A DNA stretch of 13,457 nucleotides from the NCBI GenBank assembly GCA_938003665.1, contig CALKYI010000014.1:1-13457 (forward strand). Reading direction: 5' to 3'. Under the pieces are notes generated by a model, which made no database searches, was not told the origin of the DNA, and saw nothing but the letters and a program-made list of their open reading frames with translations. Origin of the DNA: an uncultured Flavobacteriales bacterium. Lineage in GTDB: Bacteria; Bacteroidota; Bacteroidia; Flavobacteriales_D; Sanyastnellaceae. The position numbers and the translations under genes are program-made. Below, piece after piece: positions 13,405 through 13,457 of this stretch (position 1 is its first letter; each line of letters opens with the position of its first letter).

Positions 13405-13457
13405 TTACTTGAAACCGCGGTCTGATTTGATTTGTTCGTACGCCGCTTGGATGGCGT
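13405..13457 (-). CDS. C-terminal end of a DjlA-like J-domain protein (partial)
   Basis: Only the last 17 codons and the stop TAA (13405-13407) are inside the window; the gene continues beyond the right edge. The visible residues read AIQAAYEQIKSDRGFK. This is the typical ending of the final J-domain helix in DjlA/TerB-DnaJ proteins, which close with a pattern like 'eIq.AYe.Ik..rGfk'. DjlA is a membrane-anchored DnaJ-type co-chaperone that stimulates DnaK. With so little sequence another J-domain protein is possible. Confidence 0.6.
   Translation of the reverse strand, partial: AIQAAYEQIKSDRGFK

Noticed and set aside
1..13457. CRISPR arrays, insertion sequences, phage genes, tRNA genes
   Set aside because: No regularly spaced repeats, transposase or integrase motifs, or tRNA cloverleaf elements were seen on either strand.

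Overview
The window reads as a chromosomal segment of a Bacteroidota bacterium, most likely in or near Flavobacteriales. Reasons: a histidyl-tRNA synthetase tail of Bacteroidota type, a secreted carboxypeptidase-regulatory-domain protein of a family I associate with this phylum, a DUF5117/DUF5118-type zinc metalloprotease, promoter boxes of the Bacteroidota TAnnTTTG type, and few Shine-Dalgarno sequences. GC content is roughly in the mid-50s by eye, high for Flavobacteriales. Genus-level placement is not possible from the sequence alone. There are no tRNA or rRNA genes, CRISPR arrays or insertion sequences.

Layout. (1) 1-279, +: C-terminal end of hisS. (2) 301-2327, -: meaB (methylmalonyl-CoA mutase chaperone GTPase) followed, with an ATGA overlap, by a membrane protein resembling a LytS-type sensor kinase that has lost its phospho-acceptor motif. 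(3) 2367-3716: three small genes on alternating strands: a secreted regulatory-domain protein, a three-helix membrane protein and a 62-residue lipoprotein-like mini-protein. (4) 3718-9434, -: a tight four-gene operon of LysM protein, SGNH, SGNH and MBOAT. (5) 9435-9705: an AT-rich control region with three CGGTGA repeats upstream of the operon and, on the + strand, a textbook Bacteroidota promoter followed about 80 bases later by a strong intrinsic terminator, which suggests a small RNA or attenuator leader. (6) 9706-10161, +: SRPBCC-fold protein. (7) 10167-10631, -: YkuK-like RNase H-fold protein. (8) 10735-13347, -: large secreted zinc metalloprotease. (9) 13405-13457, -: last codons of a DjlA-like J-domain protein.

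The most interesting part is the four-gene operon. Its MBOAT protein has the full AlgI/DltB signature and two periplasmic SGNH proteins have intact Ser/Asp/His catalytic residues, as expected of a machine that moves acyl groups across the membrane onto an envelope polymer. The first gene encodes a secreted protein with a C-terminal LysM domain and a lytic-transglycosylase-like domain in which the catalytic glutamate is alanine. This points to peptidoglycan, or a glycan held close to it, as the target, with a dead lytic enzyme reused as binding scaffold. That is inference, but each component is readable in the sequence.

Four genes share the arrangement TAnCTTnG, then four bases ending in C, then the start codon. 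This fits leaderless transcription from the Bacteroidota -7 box.
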